DNA of 64,000 nt from Ampelomyces quisqualis (taxonomy: Eukaryota; Ascomycota; Dothideomycetes; Pleosporales; Phaeosphaeriaceae). Positions 12,520-21,812 of the stretch are shown one piece after another. The stretch is taken from the NCBI GenBank assembly GCA_018398575.1, contig JAGTXZ010000019.1, positions 2,170,001 through 2,234,000 on the forward strand, written 5' to 3'. Positions within the stretch are counted from its first letter, which is position 1; each line of letters starts with the position of its first letter. A model generated the notes under the pieces. The model was given only the letters and a program-made list of their open reading frames with translations, did not search any database and was not told the origin of the DNA. A program made the position numbers and the translations under genes.

Positions 12520-12700
12520 ACTGCCTATGTGAAGTAGCTTCCTAATACGTAGACAAAAATACGCTACCCTCTGGCTGGATGCATCGTATAGAATTGCAGA
12601 CTGCAGTGGCAGGTTATGCGAGATCAGGAAGTGCCTTCAAAAGAAGTACGTGATACTACTCTACTACGTACCAACTCAACTTATATCTGCGCTACGGAGT

Positions 12701-12745
12701 AGAGTATCAGAACCTAGAGTATTAGGATCCAGAGTATCAGAACCC
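12701..12745. repeat. 15-bp tandem repeat, three copies
   Basis: Three head-to-tail 15-mers: AGAGTATCAGAACCT, AGAGTATTAGGATCC, AGAGTATCAGAACCC, followed by a further AGAGTT start. The middle copy differs at a few bases. It lies in the gene-poor island and encodes nothing recognisable. Confidence 0.85.
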
Positions 12746-13584
12746 AGAGTTATGCCAGACCTTCCAAACGCTCTTGCACTAGTCCGTCGAAAATCCAATT
12801 ACGAACAAGTCCATTGCCAGCAAACAGTAAGGAGTAAAAAAAAAACCTTGAAAAATAGCTAGTTTTTACAAAGTAGATACTTTCTTGTAATCGCTAGAGG
12901 CTGGGATTAAAAGAGACATTGCTGACTAGCGATCTAGCGACTGTCGTTGCCCTCCACACCCAGCTCGATCGATTCGGTATTTCGCCGACGTCCAAGGCTC
13001 GCCATGGTAGCGTACATCAACCTTGGCTTGCAGGGTACGTTGCCATTATAATCCAGTCATGAGTGGCCTGTGCGGCTCACGGAATACCAGGGATCGTCTA
13101 TTTTGCTGCACATGGTTCTGCCGAAGATGGCGCCATGTTGCAAGTGCATTCAAGCAGGCTTGTGGGCGTAGCAAGAGGTGCGTAGTGCCATGTCCTGTAT
13201 CCTGACTAGAAGGTCGAGGTCTTGATGTTGATATTGTCGAGGTATGTTTGAGGCGAAGGAGGGTGAAGGCTGATAGGGACAGCCCTTCCCGTTCTGCCGT
13301 TGTTCCTGGGGAGCATTGTTCAGTGTGATTGGCATTTCATGCACCATGTACCTTACGTACCATTGTGGCCAACTCTGTGTCGTGTCGAGGGTCCAGAGGG
13401 GGTTTGGAAGCAATGGCTAGTGTTTCTTACGGTTCGATGCGCGGGATGTCATGGGTACACGGCTGGTGGACCTGACAGGGACGACGAATAGGCGGCATCG
13501 TGTTTCGTACCTGTATTTGACTACCCAAAGGTAGTTTTGGATCCGCACACTCAATGTCAAACAATGTCACAGCGACGCATGACA

Positions 13585-15542
13585 CTAAAGCCCATAACCC
13601 CTCAACCACCTCACCTCCCTCGCTTGCTGCTCCAACGCCTTCCTCATCTCCACCACATACTCCCTCTCCCTAGCCTTCTCGCCCCCATGCCCGACCTGCT
13701 GCTCAAGCGCATCTTCAAAGCAATCTCCATCAAACGGCGCATCGCGGCCAAACCCCAACATGCCCAGTTTTCCATCGCCTGTCCAGACGACGAGATTGCT
13801 TTGACCAAGTGAAGCGTCGTGTGACGTATTCGACTTGACAGTCGGCATGATTTTCTGCACGATATCGCCCCATCCATGTTCGACAGTTTGGTTTAGCGGA
13901 TTCGACATGGCCATACTCTGGCCCTCGCTGCCATGCTTGCGCTGCAAATCATTGATGTTGAATTGTCGCACGGGCGTCGAGCCATCTCTTTCCACCCACT
14001 TCATATTGCCGTCTCCGTCGGAGAAGACGATCCGCGTACCATGCGGCACGACAGCAAGGAGCTTGGAACTACTCGCCGTCTGGCGATTCTGGTAGCAAGC
14101 TTGTGGGTTGCGGGTGGTGCGGGAGTCGCTCGAGTTGATGGATCGTGTGGGTTCAGACGAGAGGCCGTACAGTTCCAAGGAGCCCTTTCCTTTGTATTCG
14201 CCAGCTGTGATGAGGGTGTGGCCGGGTGTGGATTTTACGTTGCGGAGGTACGACGGGGGATAGTGGGCGCGGAGACTGTGGGGAATGAAGGGTTGGGGGA
14301 TCGAGATGATGCAGGATAGGCGTGCGCCCGAGTGGACTGTGCCACGCAGGCGGGGGAAGAAGCGGCGGTCGAAATTAAGCATGCTGGTGAAGCGTCCGCC
14401 GACCCATATATCTCCGTTTCCGTCCCAGTCGCGGTTCGTAGGGAGGTGCAGGATGGATAGGGCGCCGGGCTGCGAGAGCGAGACGTGGCCGCCAAAATCA
14501 CCCGTCTCGAGCCGTGAGAAGGACGCATCTGTTGCTCCTCCTATCAACTCACACCGTGTTGCTGTCGATGCTGCAGGAGGCTTTCGAGCATCATGCAAAT
14601 GTAACGTCCAGTTGGTGCCGACAGTCAAGGGCGTGCGATGATGCGCCTCGGAAAGAGCTGTAATCGGAAATGGATACGGCGTCCTCGCAACTACCTTCAA
14701 CGTATTCAGATCCACCTCGTTCAAAACATTCTGCACAGCAAAGAAGGCCGTGTTGAGCGTGCTATCGATGCTCACACACTCGACCGCGCCCGTCTCCGTC
14801 ATGATCGCCTGGCTCTGCCTCGTTCTCGTCTCCTGGTCCAAATCCTGCCCGCGATTCGACAAGATCCCAACCGGGCTCTTGGCCACAGCTTTTCCCAGTC
14901 TGTCACTTGTTGCGCTCGCATCCCAAATTCTTATACTGCCATCATCCAGCGGCGCAACGAGTTTATCTGCCGCCCCCTCGCTGTCAAACAATATGCCCGC
15001 GCCCGTAGCTTCCCTCGGAACCTCATCCTCGTGCCTGCCCTCATTTCCCGCATCCTGGAACCACGCCAGCTTCTGCTCCGCATGTCTCTGTCTGAATTCC
15101 TCATACCAATTGACCTTCTCTTCAGGAAAACTGGGGTCCCAATTCGTCCTCAGCGCCTCCCACCTGTTCTCCCTGTTTTCCGCACTCGACACGTGCGGGC
15201 TGTGCACGCGCGCGTCAAACACGTTGGAGATACTATTCGCAGCTGCAACCATGTCCGCGAGGCGCGGGTCGATATCGGATGCAGCTTCGATGCGGCGCCG
15301 ACGGCGCTCAGCGACCGAGTGGCTGAAGCAGAGCGTCTTCCACAAATGGTTGTCGCGCGACAGATTGAGGAGGTGGCGCGAGACGTGTTGGAGGTTGACG
15401 AGTTCGGTGGGCTCGAGATCTGGCGTGGCATGGGAGGTAAGCGGCGTGTTGTCAAGATGGGGGGAACGGGGATGGGGCTCGGGATATGGTGATCCGTACA
15501 GGAGATGATGGAGAGGATGATTTCGTTGGGCAGGGATTTCAT
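13585..15542 (-). CDS. F-box and WD40-like repeat protein
   Basis: Likely substrate-recruiting subunit of an SCF ubiquitin ligase. Two exons, 15542-15500 and 15419-13585, give 625 aa. Joining them across the intron 15499-15420 creates a clear F-box: MKSLPNEIILSIISY then LEPTELVNLQHVSRHLL and NHLWKTLCF (residues 1-45). The middle and C-terminal parts contain degenerate beta-propeller blades, for example PLDDGSIRIWDAS, GTNWTLHLHDAR and GNGDIWVGGRF, and a C-terminal basic/coiled segment ending in LRGYGL. The upstream frame is open to another ATG at 15641 (about 33 extra residues); I chose 15542 because F-boxes commonly start at once with a Leu-Pro-x-Glu motif. The substrate is unknown. Confidence 0.82.
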
Positions 15543-15897
15543 GATGCGCGGACGAGACGAGGCAGAATCAAGAGGCGCAGAGGAGAGGTTTGGGTGAGGG
15601 AACCACGACATGCCGAAGCTGACATGACTCGTGCACCGCATCTATTCCCCCACACGCGTTCCTGAGTAGCGCATGGATACCTTGTAGTTCTCACGCATCT
15701 TGCCCCTGTAGTGAACGATCGTCAAGGTTGTTCCATGATCGCTGAATGAAATGGTATCTCTGAACATCCAGAGGGGGTAGATCCCCTCGATATATATACA
15801 TGGCACTCTGGCACTTCCGCTAGTGTACGCCCGATGAAAGAGGCACCCATGTAACCATTTCCATGCCATGCACATCTACTGCCCAAACGCCTAGTCT
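15543..15897. other. Intergenic: promoter of F-box gene and 3' side of membrane protein gene
   Basis: A 355-bp spacer between two minus-strand genes. A TATATATA-like run lies near 15790 on the + strand, about 250 bp upstream of the F-box gene start. No gene is seen. Confidence 0.4.
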
Positions 15898-17362
15898 TCA
15901 TTCATTCGTTCCCGGGTGCAGCTGCTTCTCCACGTCCTCTGGCGGTGTTTTGATCGTGGGCAGCTCTGCTACGGGCTGGGGCGGTCGATACGCCTGATAC
16001 TGCTGCCGAGCATCTGCTGGTGCTGCTTTCTCGTTGATGACGGGCAGAATGCTCGTGCCGTCCAGTTCGCTAGCTGCAGGCGGCTGGGCAAAGCCTGTTT
16101 GGCTCATGCCAGGAGAATAGCCAGGTGGCGCGCTTCCCCACGTTGAACGACCGTCGCCATTGCCACCACCGATGCCAACAGTGTCTGGTGCGTACGCATT
16201 TCCATGGCCTGGCTGGAAACCTGCTCCCGAGTCGAGTTCAGCGCGGCCAGGGATGTTCGAGATGGGCCGTCCAGGGCCAGCGGGGTTGCCGTCAATCTCA
16301 GTCGTGCCTGGCCTCGAGTGCCTGTATTTTTCGGTCTTGTTGAGTTTTGCAGCTGCGCAGCCTGCGAAGCCTGCAGAGCCTGGACTGTCGCCGTCCAGTT
16401 TTGGTGAGTTTTTGTACGCATCGGCTTTCTTCTGGTTGCGAGGCTTGCGCAACATCCAGATTACAATACCGAGAAGTGCGAGAGCGAGTGGAATGCCGAC
16501 TGCACATCCGATGATGACGCCGAGGTTGGAATTCGAACCTGAGCCCGAGCCCGAGTCGGCAGTGTTGGAGCCTGCGCCCGCCGCGTTGGCGGTGGGATCC
16601 AAAGACGGCGTAACAAGGACCGACCTGATAATGGTCGAGACACCTCCGGGTCCGGAAGAAACACTCGTGACCTCCGAGGAGAACGGCGTGGCCGACGTGG
16701 CAGGTGTCGTAGGCGACCGAGGTGGTCCAGACGATGCGGGTGCGCTGGTCCGGGACGCTGAGGCGCTTCCCGAGCCGGTGGCAAGGCCAGTCAGGGATGA
16801 AAGCGTAGGCGCACTCGATGCCTCATTGCGGCCGATGGTGGCGTACGCTCTGCCGTCCTGGAGTTGGAAGAACGGGCGCGGGGCGGGTGATTCTTGACAG
16901 CACTTTACGTTGACGTCGTCGGCGTTACAGCACCAGTCGTTGTCGTGGTTGGAACATTGCTTGATCGACTCGCCTCCAGCTGCGGCGCCGCCTATTTGGG
17001 GTGAGTCTGTTGCACTCAGACAGACGCGAGCCTCATACCATAAGTGCACATGTTCGACGCGCATCCCGGCGAGTTCCAGTCCTGGTCGGTACAACTGTAG
17101 CGGCCGTACAGATTGCCGTTGGGGTTGTGGCATAAGCCGTTGTCGAGGCACTCCCACGTATCTGGACAGCAGGCAGAGCCTTGTGCAGAAGAACAGGGTT
17201 TTTCGGAGCCCGGCGCCGCGCTGCCATTGGGATAGTCTAGCAAGTCAGCTGCAAATCACGGCAACTCGAGGCAAATGGCATACAGCAAGTCTGAGCAGCC
17301 GCCTGCACAGCAATGGCAAGCACAACAGCCGCGCGCAGCCACGTGAGCGACGACATGGCCAT
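15898..17362 (-). CDS. Cysteine-rich single-pass plasma membrane protein (Mid2/Wsc-like layout)
   Basis: Three exons (17362-17284, 17236-17039, 16991-15898) give 456 aa. The order is: a signal peptide (MAMSSLTWLRAAVVLAIAVQ, cleaved near AAAQTC); a cysteine-rich ectodomain with CYYPNGS, CSSAQGSACCPDTWEC, NGLCHNPNGN, NSPGCASNMC and, after the last junction, NHDNDWCCNADDVNVKCC; then a Ser/Thr/Pro-rich stalk; a membrane helix near LGVIIGCAVGIPLALALLGI; a basic stop-transfer WMLRKPRNQKK; and a long Pro/Gly-rich cytosolic tail ending HPGTNE. This fungal family is widespread but poorly characterised. The layout resembles cell-wall stress sensors, which is an analogy and not proof of function. The two N-terminal junctions are needed to recover the signal peptide and the complete cysteine pattern. 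A second in-frame ATG lies two codons downstream. Confidence 0.78.
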
Positions 17363-18108
17363 AGCAGGTAGCGTCGGGTCAATCGTGTTTGAAGTGGTTG
17401 AATTCGAAGCCGTCTACCCAGAGGACCTGCGCTGCCAGTCCCGTATCGTGGTGGGGCCGAGGACAGGGCAAGAGATGGAAGGCCAGGACTCAGACGCAAG
17501 GTGAGGCGCGGTACGGAGTAGATGAATTGGGGACGGCGAAGCGACAGGAATGCGACAAGCCGCCGAAGCGTAGGGCAAGCGAGCTCAAGTGACAAAAGGC
17601 CAAATCCCAGCACGCACCATGATGATGGCACAGCGCATTTGTTTGCCGTCACAGTCAGTCCAACCGTCAACAACCCACTACTATCAGGGCGACTAGCTCT
17701 CCGAAACGGACTTGGCCCCGAAGCTGCTTTTGCGCTGAGAGGTTGCTTGTGTGGCACGACGGCGGACACGGATGCATAAAGCAGTCTAAACAGAACAGCT
17801 GTTACTTCGAAACTCGCATCGCATCGTTCCGCAGGCGGGGAGAATGCGCATGACGTCGCAGCGTTACACAAGAACGGGCTGCAACGGTTTGGTGTCGCGC
17901 AGAGGTGGTGCGCCCTACATTCACCCGCGTCTTTTCATCCCACCTTCCGTATTCATCCAGCCCATGCTCGTATTGCCAAATCCTGCTATCGAACACGAAT
18001 CCACCCTCCAATAGTAGGGCATGTGCACGAGAGAACGCAATACCTCTTACGGATAGTCTTGTTCTATATATATGTATATATATATGTAGTATACACGTCG
18101 TTACCCAT
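17363..18108. other. Intergenic region, membrane protein promoter and AAA ATPase 3' side
   Basis: A 746-bp spacer between two minus-strand genes. It has no supported gene; the open frame on the minus strand at 17245-17871 is a shadow with no family features. A TA-rich microsatellite lies at 18062-18091. Confidence 0.5.
18062..18091. repeat. TA-rich microsatellite
   Basis: Runs of alternating T and A with interspersed G (tatatatatg, tatatatatatg, tagtata) just downstream of the AAA ATPase stop. Probably part of the 3' UTR or polyadenylation region. Confidence 0.6.
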
Positions 18109-19788
18109 CTAGCATGCCCCACACTGTGCCCGCCGCCCCTTCCTCCCGCCCTTTAGTGCATCTCCACCCTTCTTCTTCTTCTTCGAATCTGCATGCTTTG
18201 AGTTATCCATGTCCGCATGCAGCACCTTGATCTGATACTGGATCACCATGAGCAGTACATTACCCTGTACATGTTCTGGAATCTCCACGTCTGGCAAGAT
18301 CATTTTGTTCTCCATGGCCTCTTTCTCCGCTTCCTTTGCATCGTCAATGTTCTTCTGGGCTTCTGCATTCAGAGCAGCAGGGAGCTGTTTGTTACACTCC
18401 TTGCACTTTGTAACACATGTGCAGAGCTCGGTGGCTTGTGGATTCTGCGCTGCCGATGCGGCTTCTTCGCTCTTGGTGGATCGAGTCTCCGTGTCCACGA
18501 GCCCAACGTCCGAGGCCTTGTCGAGGCCGCCGCGCACAAGGCTGAGCAATGCCATGACGAAGAGTTCCTTCATGTACGCGAAGCTGAACCCTTCAGTCAG
18601 TTGCGCAATCACGTCCAGAAGCTCCTCGGGAAACTCGACTGTGTCGTTGGCGAGGAGCTTGTTGCGCCAGTATTGCGCATAGCCCTTGCGTTCCTCGCTC
18701 CCAGGTAGTTGAAAGTGATACTTGCGATCGAATCTGCTAGGGCGCTTTGCAATAGCTGGGTCGAGCTTGTCGAGATGGTTGGTAGATCCGATCATGAGTA
18801 TGCCGTCATTAGATTCGAGGCCGTCTACTTCGTTGAGGAAGTAGGATCGAATGTCATCATGGACAAGAGAGTCCAAGTCCTCAAATATGAGCAGACAAGG
18901 TGCCATGCTCCTGGCCTTGGTGAATATGCTACGGATAGCATATTGCTCCGTTTGACAGTTCGTGTCGAAGGACTTGACATACAGCGAAGGGATGGAATGG
19001 CCTTCGCGATGGTACAAAGATGCCATGAGAGCTTTGATGGATACCGTTTTTCCGTTTCCTGGAACACCATGCAGAATGACTCCGCGCTTCCAGGGCACAA
19101 CAAACTGCTTGTGCAGAGCTTGATTGTTGAAGAAGCCCTGAACATCATCGATGAGATTCTTCTTCATGTCGGGGTTGAGAATGACATCAGACCACGAGGC
19201 ATCATTGACAGATTTCCAGAGCTCCCTGGACTTTGACCAGCGCCCATCATCAAAAACGAAGATCTCGTTGTGCAGTTGAGATGTCCACTTTCCAGCCGCA
19301 AGGATGAGGGCGTCTGTCTCGGGGCAATGGCCGGCTGAGTCAATCTCCGACGAAGCCCGCGGGTAGAGGATGTAGAAGATCTGATCTGGAGCTTTGAACA
19401 TGTCTTGCCAGCAGACGTAGTAGACAAGAAACTCCTTGTCAGACCAAATGTATTGGAACCGAGCGAACCGGTAGTCATCGTCGAGCGAACCAGGATGTGT
19501 CTTCTTCTCGATACCCTCACCAACAGGGTGCCACTCTCTGGTAGCATTGAAGGCTTCATCTTCAGCATCGATGGCTATCGAAGCTTTGTCAGCAGCTGCG
19601 TACTCACGCAGCGACACTTTCTTCTCATCTACTTCTGTGACGTGGTAGTCGGGATAGGCATTGCGGATGAGTGTCAAGACAGTGTTCTTCGTATCGACAC
19701 GTTGTGCTTCGGTGTGAGCCTTGAAGGCGGAGAAGATGCTGGCACTGTTCTCCTGCGTGGCAGCGAGGATAGATCTAGCGGCTGGCAT
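18109..19788 (-). CDS. AAA-type ATPase, single exon
   Basis: A 559-aa intronless AAA ATPase. Walker A is GVPGNGKT near residue 240, Walker B is CLLIFEDLD, sensor-1 is IGSTNHLD, and the arginine-finger region is RPSRFDRKY. The first about 200 residues form a domain I do not recognise, with the motif FLVYYVCWQDMFK. After the ATPase core comes a helical segment, a CxC...CxxC stretch (LCTCVTKCKECNKQ), and a basic tail with KKKKKGG and KGGRKGRR. Only one AAA module is present, unlike Cdc48 or NSF. It resembles the large set of fungal-expanded AAA proteins distantly related to Bcs1 and proteasomal ATPases; no specific role can be assigned. The frame is open upstream to 19890, but MPAARS at 19788 is preferred because a TATTTAAG element lies only about 100 bp upstream of it. 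Confidence 0.85.
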   Translation of the reverse strand: MPAARSILAATQENSASIFSAFKAHTEAQRVDTKNTVLTLIRNAYPDYHVTEVDEKKVSLREYAAADKASIAIDAEDEAFNATREWHPVGEGIEKKTHPGSLDDDYRFARFQYIWSDKEFLVYYVCWQDMFKAPDQIFYILYPRASSEIDSAGHCPETDALILAAGKWTSQLHNEIFVFDDGRWSKSRELWKSVNDASWSDVILNPDMKKNLIDDVQGFFNNQALHKQFVVPWKRGVILHGVPGNGKTVSIKALMASLYHREGHSIPSLYVKSFDTNCQTEQYAIRSIFTKARSMAPCLLIFEDLDSLVHDDIRSYFLNEVDGLESNDGILMIGSTNHLDKLDPAIAKRPSRFDRKYHFQLPGSEERKGYAQYWRNKLLANDTVEFPEELLDVIAQLTEGFSFAYMKELFVMALLSLVRGGLDKASDVGLVDTETRSTKSEEAASAAQNPQATELCTCVTKCKECNKQLPAALNAEAQKNIDDAKEAEKEAMENKMILPDVEIPEHVQGNVLLMVIQYQIKVLHADMDNSKHADSKKKKKGGDALKGGRKGRRAQCGAC

Positions 19789-20704
19789 CGTAGACGAAAG
19801 TAACGTATTGATGTAATTTGAAGATGTTTGCAAGAGAAGAAGACTGGTACTTTTTGCAGAAAAGAGGAGCCAGAGCAATAGAGGACTCACTTAAATACTC
19901 AACATTGTTTTCAGTGCCACCACTTGCAAAGAGTGGCCTCAAGCACGAGCTATCTCTGCGCGGGGTCTTCAGGCAACAGCTGTACGGCGGATGTCACATC
20001 CACTTGAAAACAACCTACTACTGCAGGAAGAGAACACTCAATATAGTGAGCAGTATTACGATAGACCCATTGGTCGGAGAGATGAGTAGTGTACTGAGAA
20101 GCCGCACCCCGCGCCTATCTCAAAGCTGCAGCGCTTGTCTCACGTAATGACGTTCGGGTCGTCCACCAATACGCAAGCGATTCGAGAGGTGTTTCGGGTG
20201 AAGAGCAATGTGGAATAACGGCTTGGAATTTCTTCACCGGTGATAGGTTATGTCTGCAGGTGTTCGCATGGAGTATCAAGATTTGGGAAGTCGTGTCGGT
20301 CTAACGCAGAGTATTCGGCTAGCTCCGGTTTACAGAAAAATGGCGGCGATGGTTATAGATAGCGAGCTCGCTGTAGTATTGACCAACATACCCGGTCGTA
20401 CCTGCAGTGCTGTAGGCGTGACGAGCACAGTATACAAGGCTGGCGGAGGAGTGCTATGTAGGTTGAGCCTCACATTCATCGTTGGTGGCATCGCCCTCCT
20501 TCTCACATGAATGGCGTCACCAGTTGGTATCAGGCAATGGTTTCCATTGATTGTTCCTTATCAAGATATTCGGGTGGCCTCGCATCTCAGCAGAGGTCCT
20601 TCAACCCATGTAGCCAGCAGCTGTGTTCCAGACCAGGCAATGAAGTGAAAAACAAGCGCCGTCATGCAATGTCATGTTCTAGTCGTGAGGAGGACGAAAG
20701 TAAC
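19789..20704. other. Intergenic region, AAA ATPase promoter and Rtc3-like 3' side
   Basis: A 916-bp spacer. On the minus strand a TATTTAAG sequence at about 19890-19897 could be the TATA box of the AAA gene. Nothing else is supported; short frames here lack family features. Confidence 0.45.
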
Positions 20705-21174
20705 TTAGTGACCAGCCATAGCACCCTTGCTGTCATTGGTGCTTCCCTGGCGTTCGGGGTTCTAGCCAGGCAGTTAGCATGCCGTCACATTGAGCGAAAA
20801 CACAATGAGTACGTACCTCGGATGACTGAATGTCACCCTTCTCTAAGATCCGCTTGACAACGTCGTCCTCGTTCTTGGTGCCGAACTCGTTCTCTAACTG
20901 CAAGTTGCTGGCACCGTTCAGGATGCCTTGCTTGCCGTGCCTATGATTACGTTGTTAGCGCATGTGTTCAGCCTCGCAGAGACTGTGGCTCTGGCGGCCT
21001 TGGAGGCACTCACTCGGTGGTGAAGATCTTCCATCCGGCAACGACCTCAGTCAGAGGAATTGTCTTGTCTTCTTTCCACTTGCGTACGATCTCCTCGCTC
21101 TCGACAAATACGGCGAAGCCCTCACTGGCGCCCTGGTAGAAGACCTTGGTGTTTCCTGTGTTTCCACGAGCCAT
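20705..21174 (-). CDS. RTC3: Rtc3-like SBDS-fold small protein
   Basis: Small cytosolic/nuclear protein of the Rtc3 (yeast YHR087W) family, which has the fold of the N-terminal domain of the ribosome-maturation factor SBDS. Three exons (21174-21014, 20940-20817, 20761-20705) give 113 aa. The start reads MARGNTGNTKVFYQGASEGF, then VFVESEEIVRKWKEDKTIP and VVAGWKIFTTE. Across the first junction come HGKQGILNGASN and ENEFGTKNEDDVVKRILEKG. The last exon adds NPERQGSTNDSKGAMAGH. No single reading frame shows this gene because each exon is short, but all three junctions have GT/AG ends, in-phase joins and family sequence on both sides. In yeast, Rtc3 is linked to RNA metabolism, telomere capping screens and stress. 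Confidence 0.88.
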
Positions 21175-21812
21175 TTCTGCGGTGATGTGTGTGATTTGGT
21201 GGGAGAGTGTGATAGCGAGTTGAGTCTCTGGATTGAGACGTACAGATGAGTGTAGTGGTGATTACTTGTGACGATGGAGGGGAAGCTGGAAGCTTTGGAG
21301 GGGCTATTTAGCTTGGGAGCTCATGAGCTTTGTTACGTCATGCCAAGGCTCAAGGCACATGCACAGTTCGAAGCTTCCAGCGTAGAGCACAGCCATCTGC
21401 TTGCCGCGAATTCCGCCCAAACTTGTCACGCAGATTGCAATGACACGATAATCATGATTGATTGTTACTGTTCAAATATACGTGTGCTTGCAATGTACAG
21501 CCATCATTGTCTGATCGTGCCCAACCCCAGTGACGTCATCCCGTTTAGTGTCCTTGAAACCCAACGTGGCATGCGGGTGTGCCTTGCAGATATGCTACCT
21601 TGTTTGGCGCCATGCCATACTCCTCTGCATTAGTCAGTCACGAGTTGAGCCGTCCAAGTAACATGTCGGTTCTTAGAGTTGCTTTGTCGCAAGGATGGTT
21701 TTTCGTAACGTCGTTGCAGTCCTCCATGGCTATACCTTTTCCCTGTTTCATCATCTTGACACAAGGACATCCGAGTTTGACTAGTATCGACGCAGTAAAA
21801 ATGCTTCGATTC
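21175..21812. other. Intergenic region, Rtc3-like promoter and RhoGEF 3' side
   Basis: A 638-bp spacer between two minus-strand genes, containing the Rtc3 promoter described separately. No further gene is seen. Confidence 0.45.
21278..21377 (-). promoter_or_regulatory. Candidate stress-response elements upstream of the Rtc3-like gene
   Basis: Two AGGGG (STRE-type) pentamers at 21278-21282 and 21299-21303, a TAAATAG sequence (minus strand) next to the second, and a GAAgcTTC heat-shock-type pair at 21370-21377, all 100-200 bp upstream of the ATG. Each motif is short enough to occur by chance. Their grouping near a TATA-like element upstream of a gene that is stress-induced in yeast is suggestive only. 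Confidence 0.3.

Larger units (their letters stand above)
10397..13584. other. Gene-poor, partly AT-rich island
   Basis: Apart from the hydrolase promoter at its left end, this 3.2 kb holds no convincing intact gene. Stretches such as 11560-11760 and 12820-12900 are clearly richer in A+T than the flanking genes, and reading frames are short and unlike known proteins. It contains a possible coding relic (12180-12500) and a 15-bp tandem repeat (12701-12745). The picture fits old, degraded repetitive or horizontally exchanged DNA, but no transposon domain or terminal repeat was recognised. Confidence 0.5.

Noticed and set aside
17245..17871. 208-codon minus-strand frame upstream of the cysteine-rich membrane protein
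   Set aside because: It overlaps exon 1 of the real gene in another frame and has no family features.
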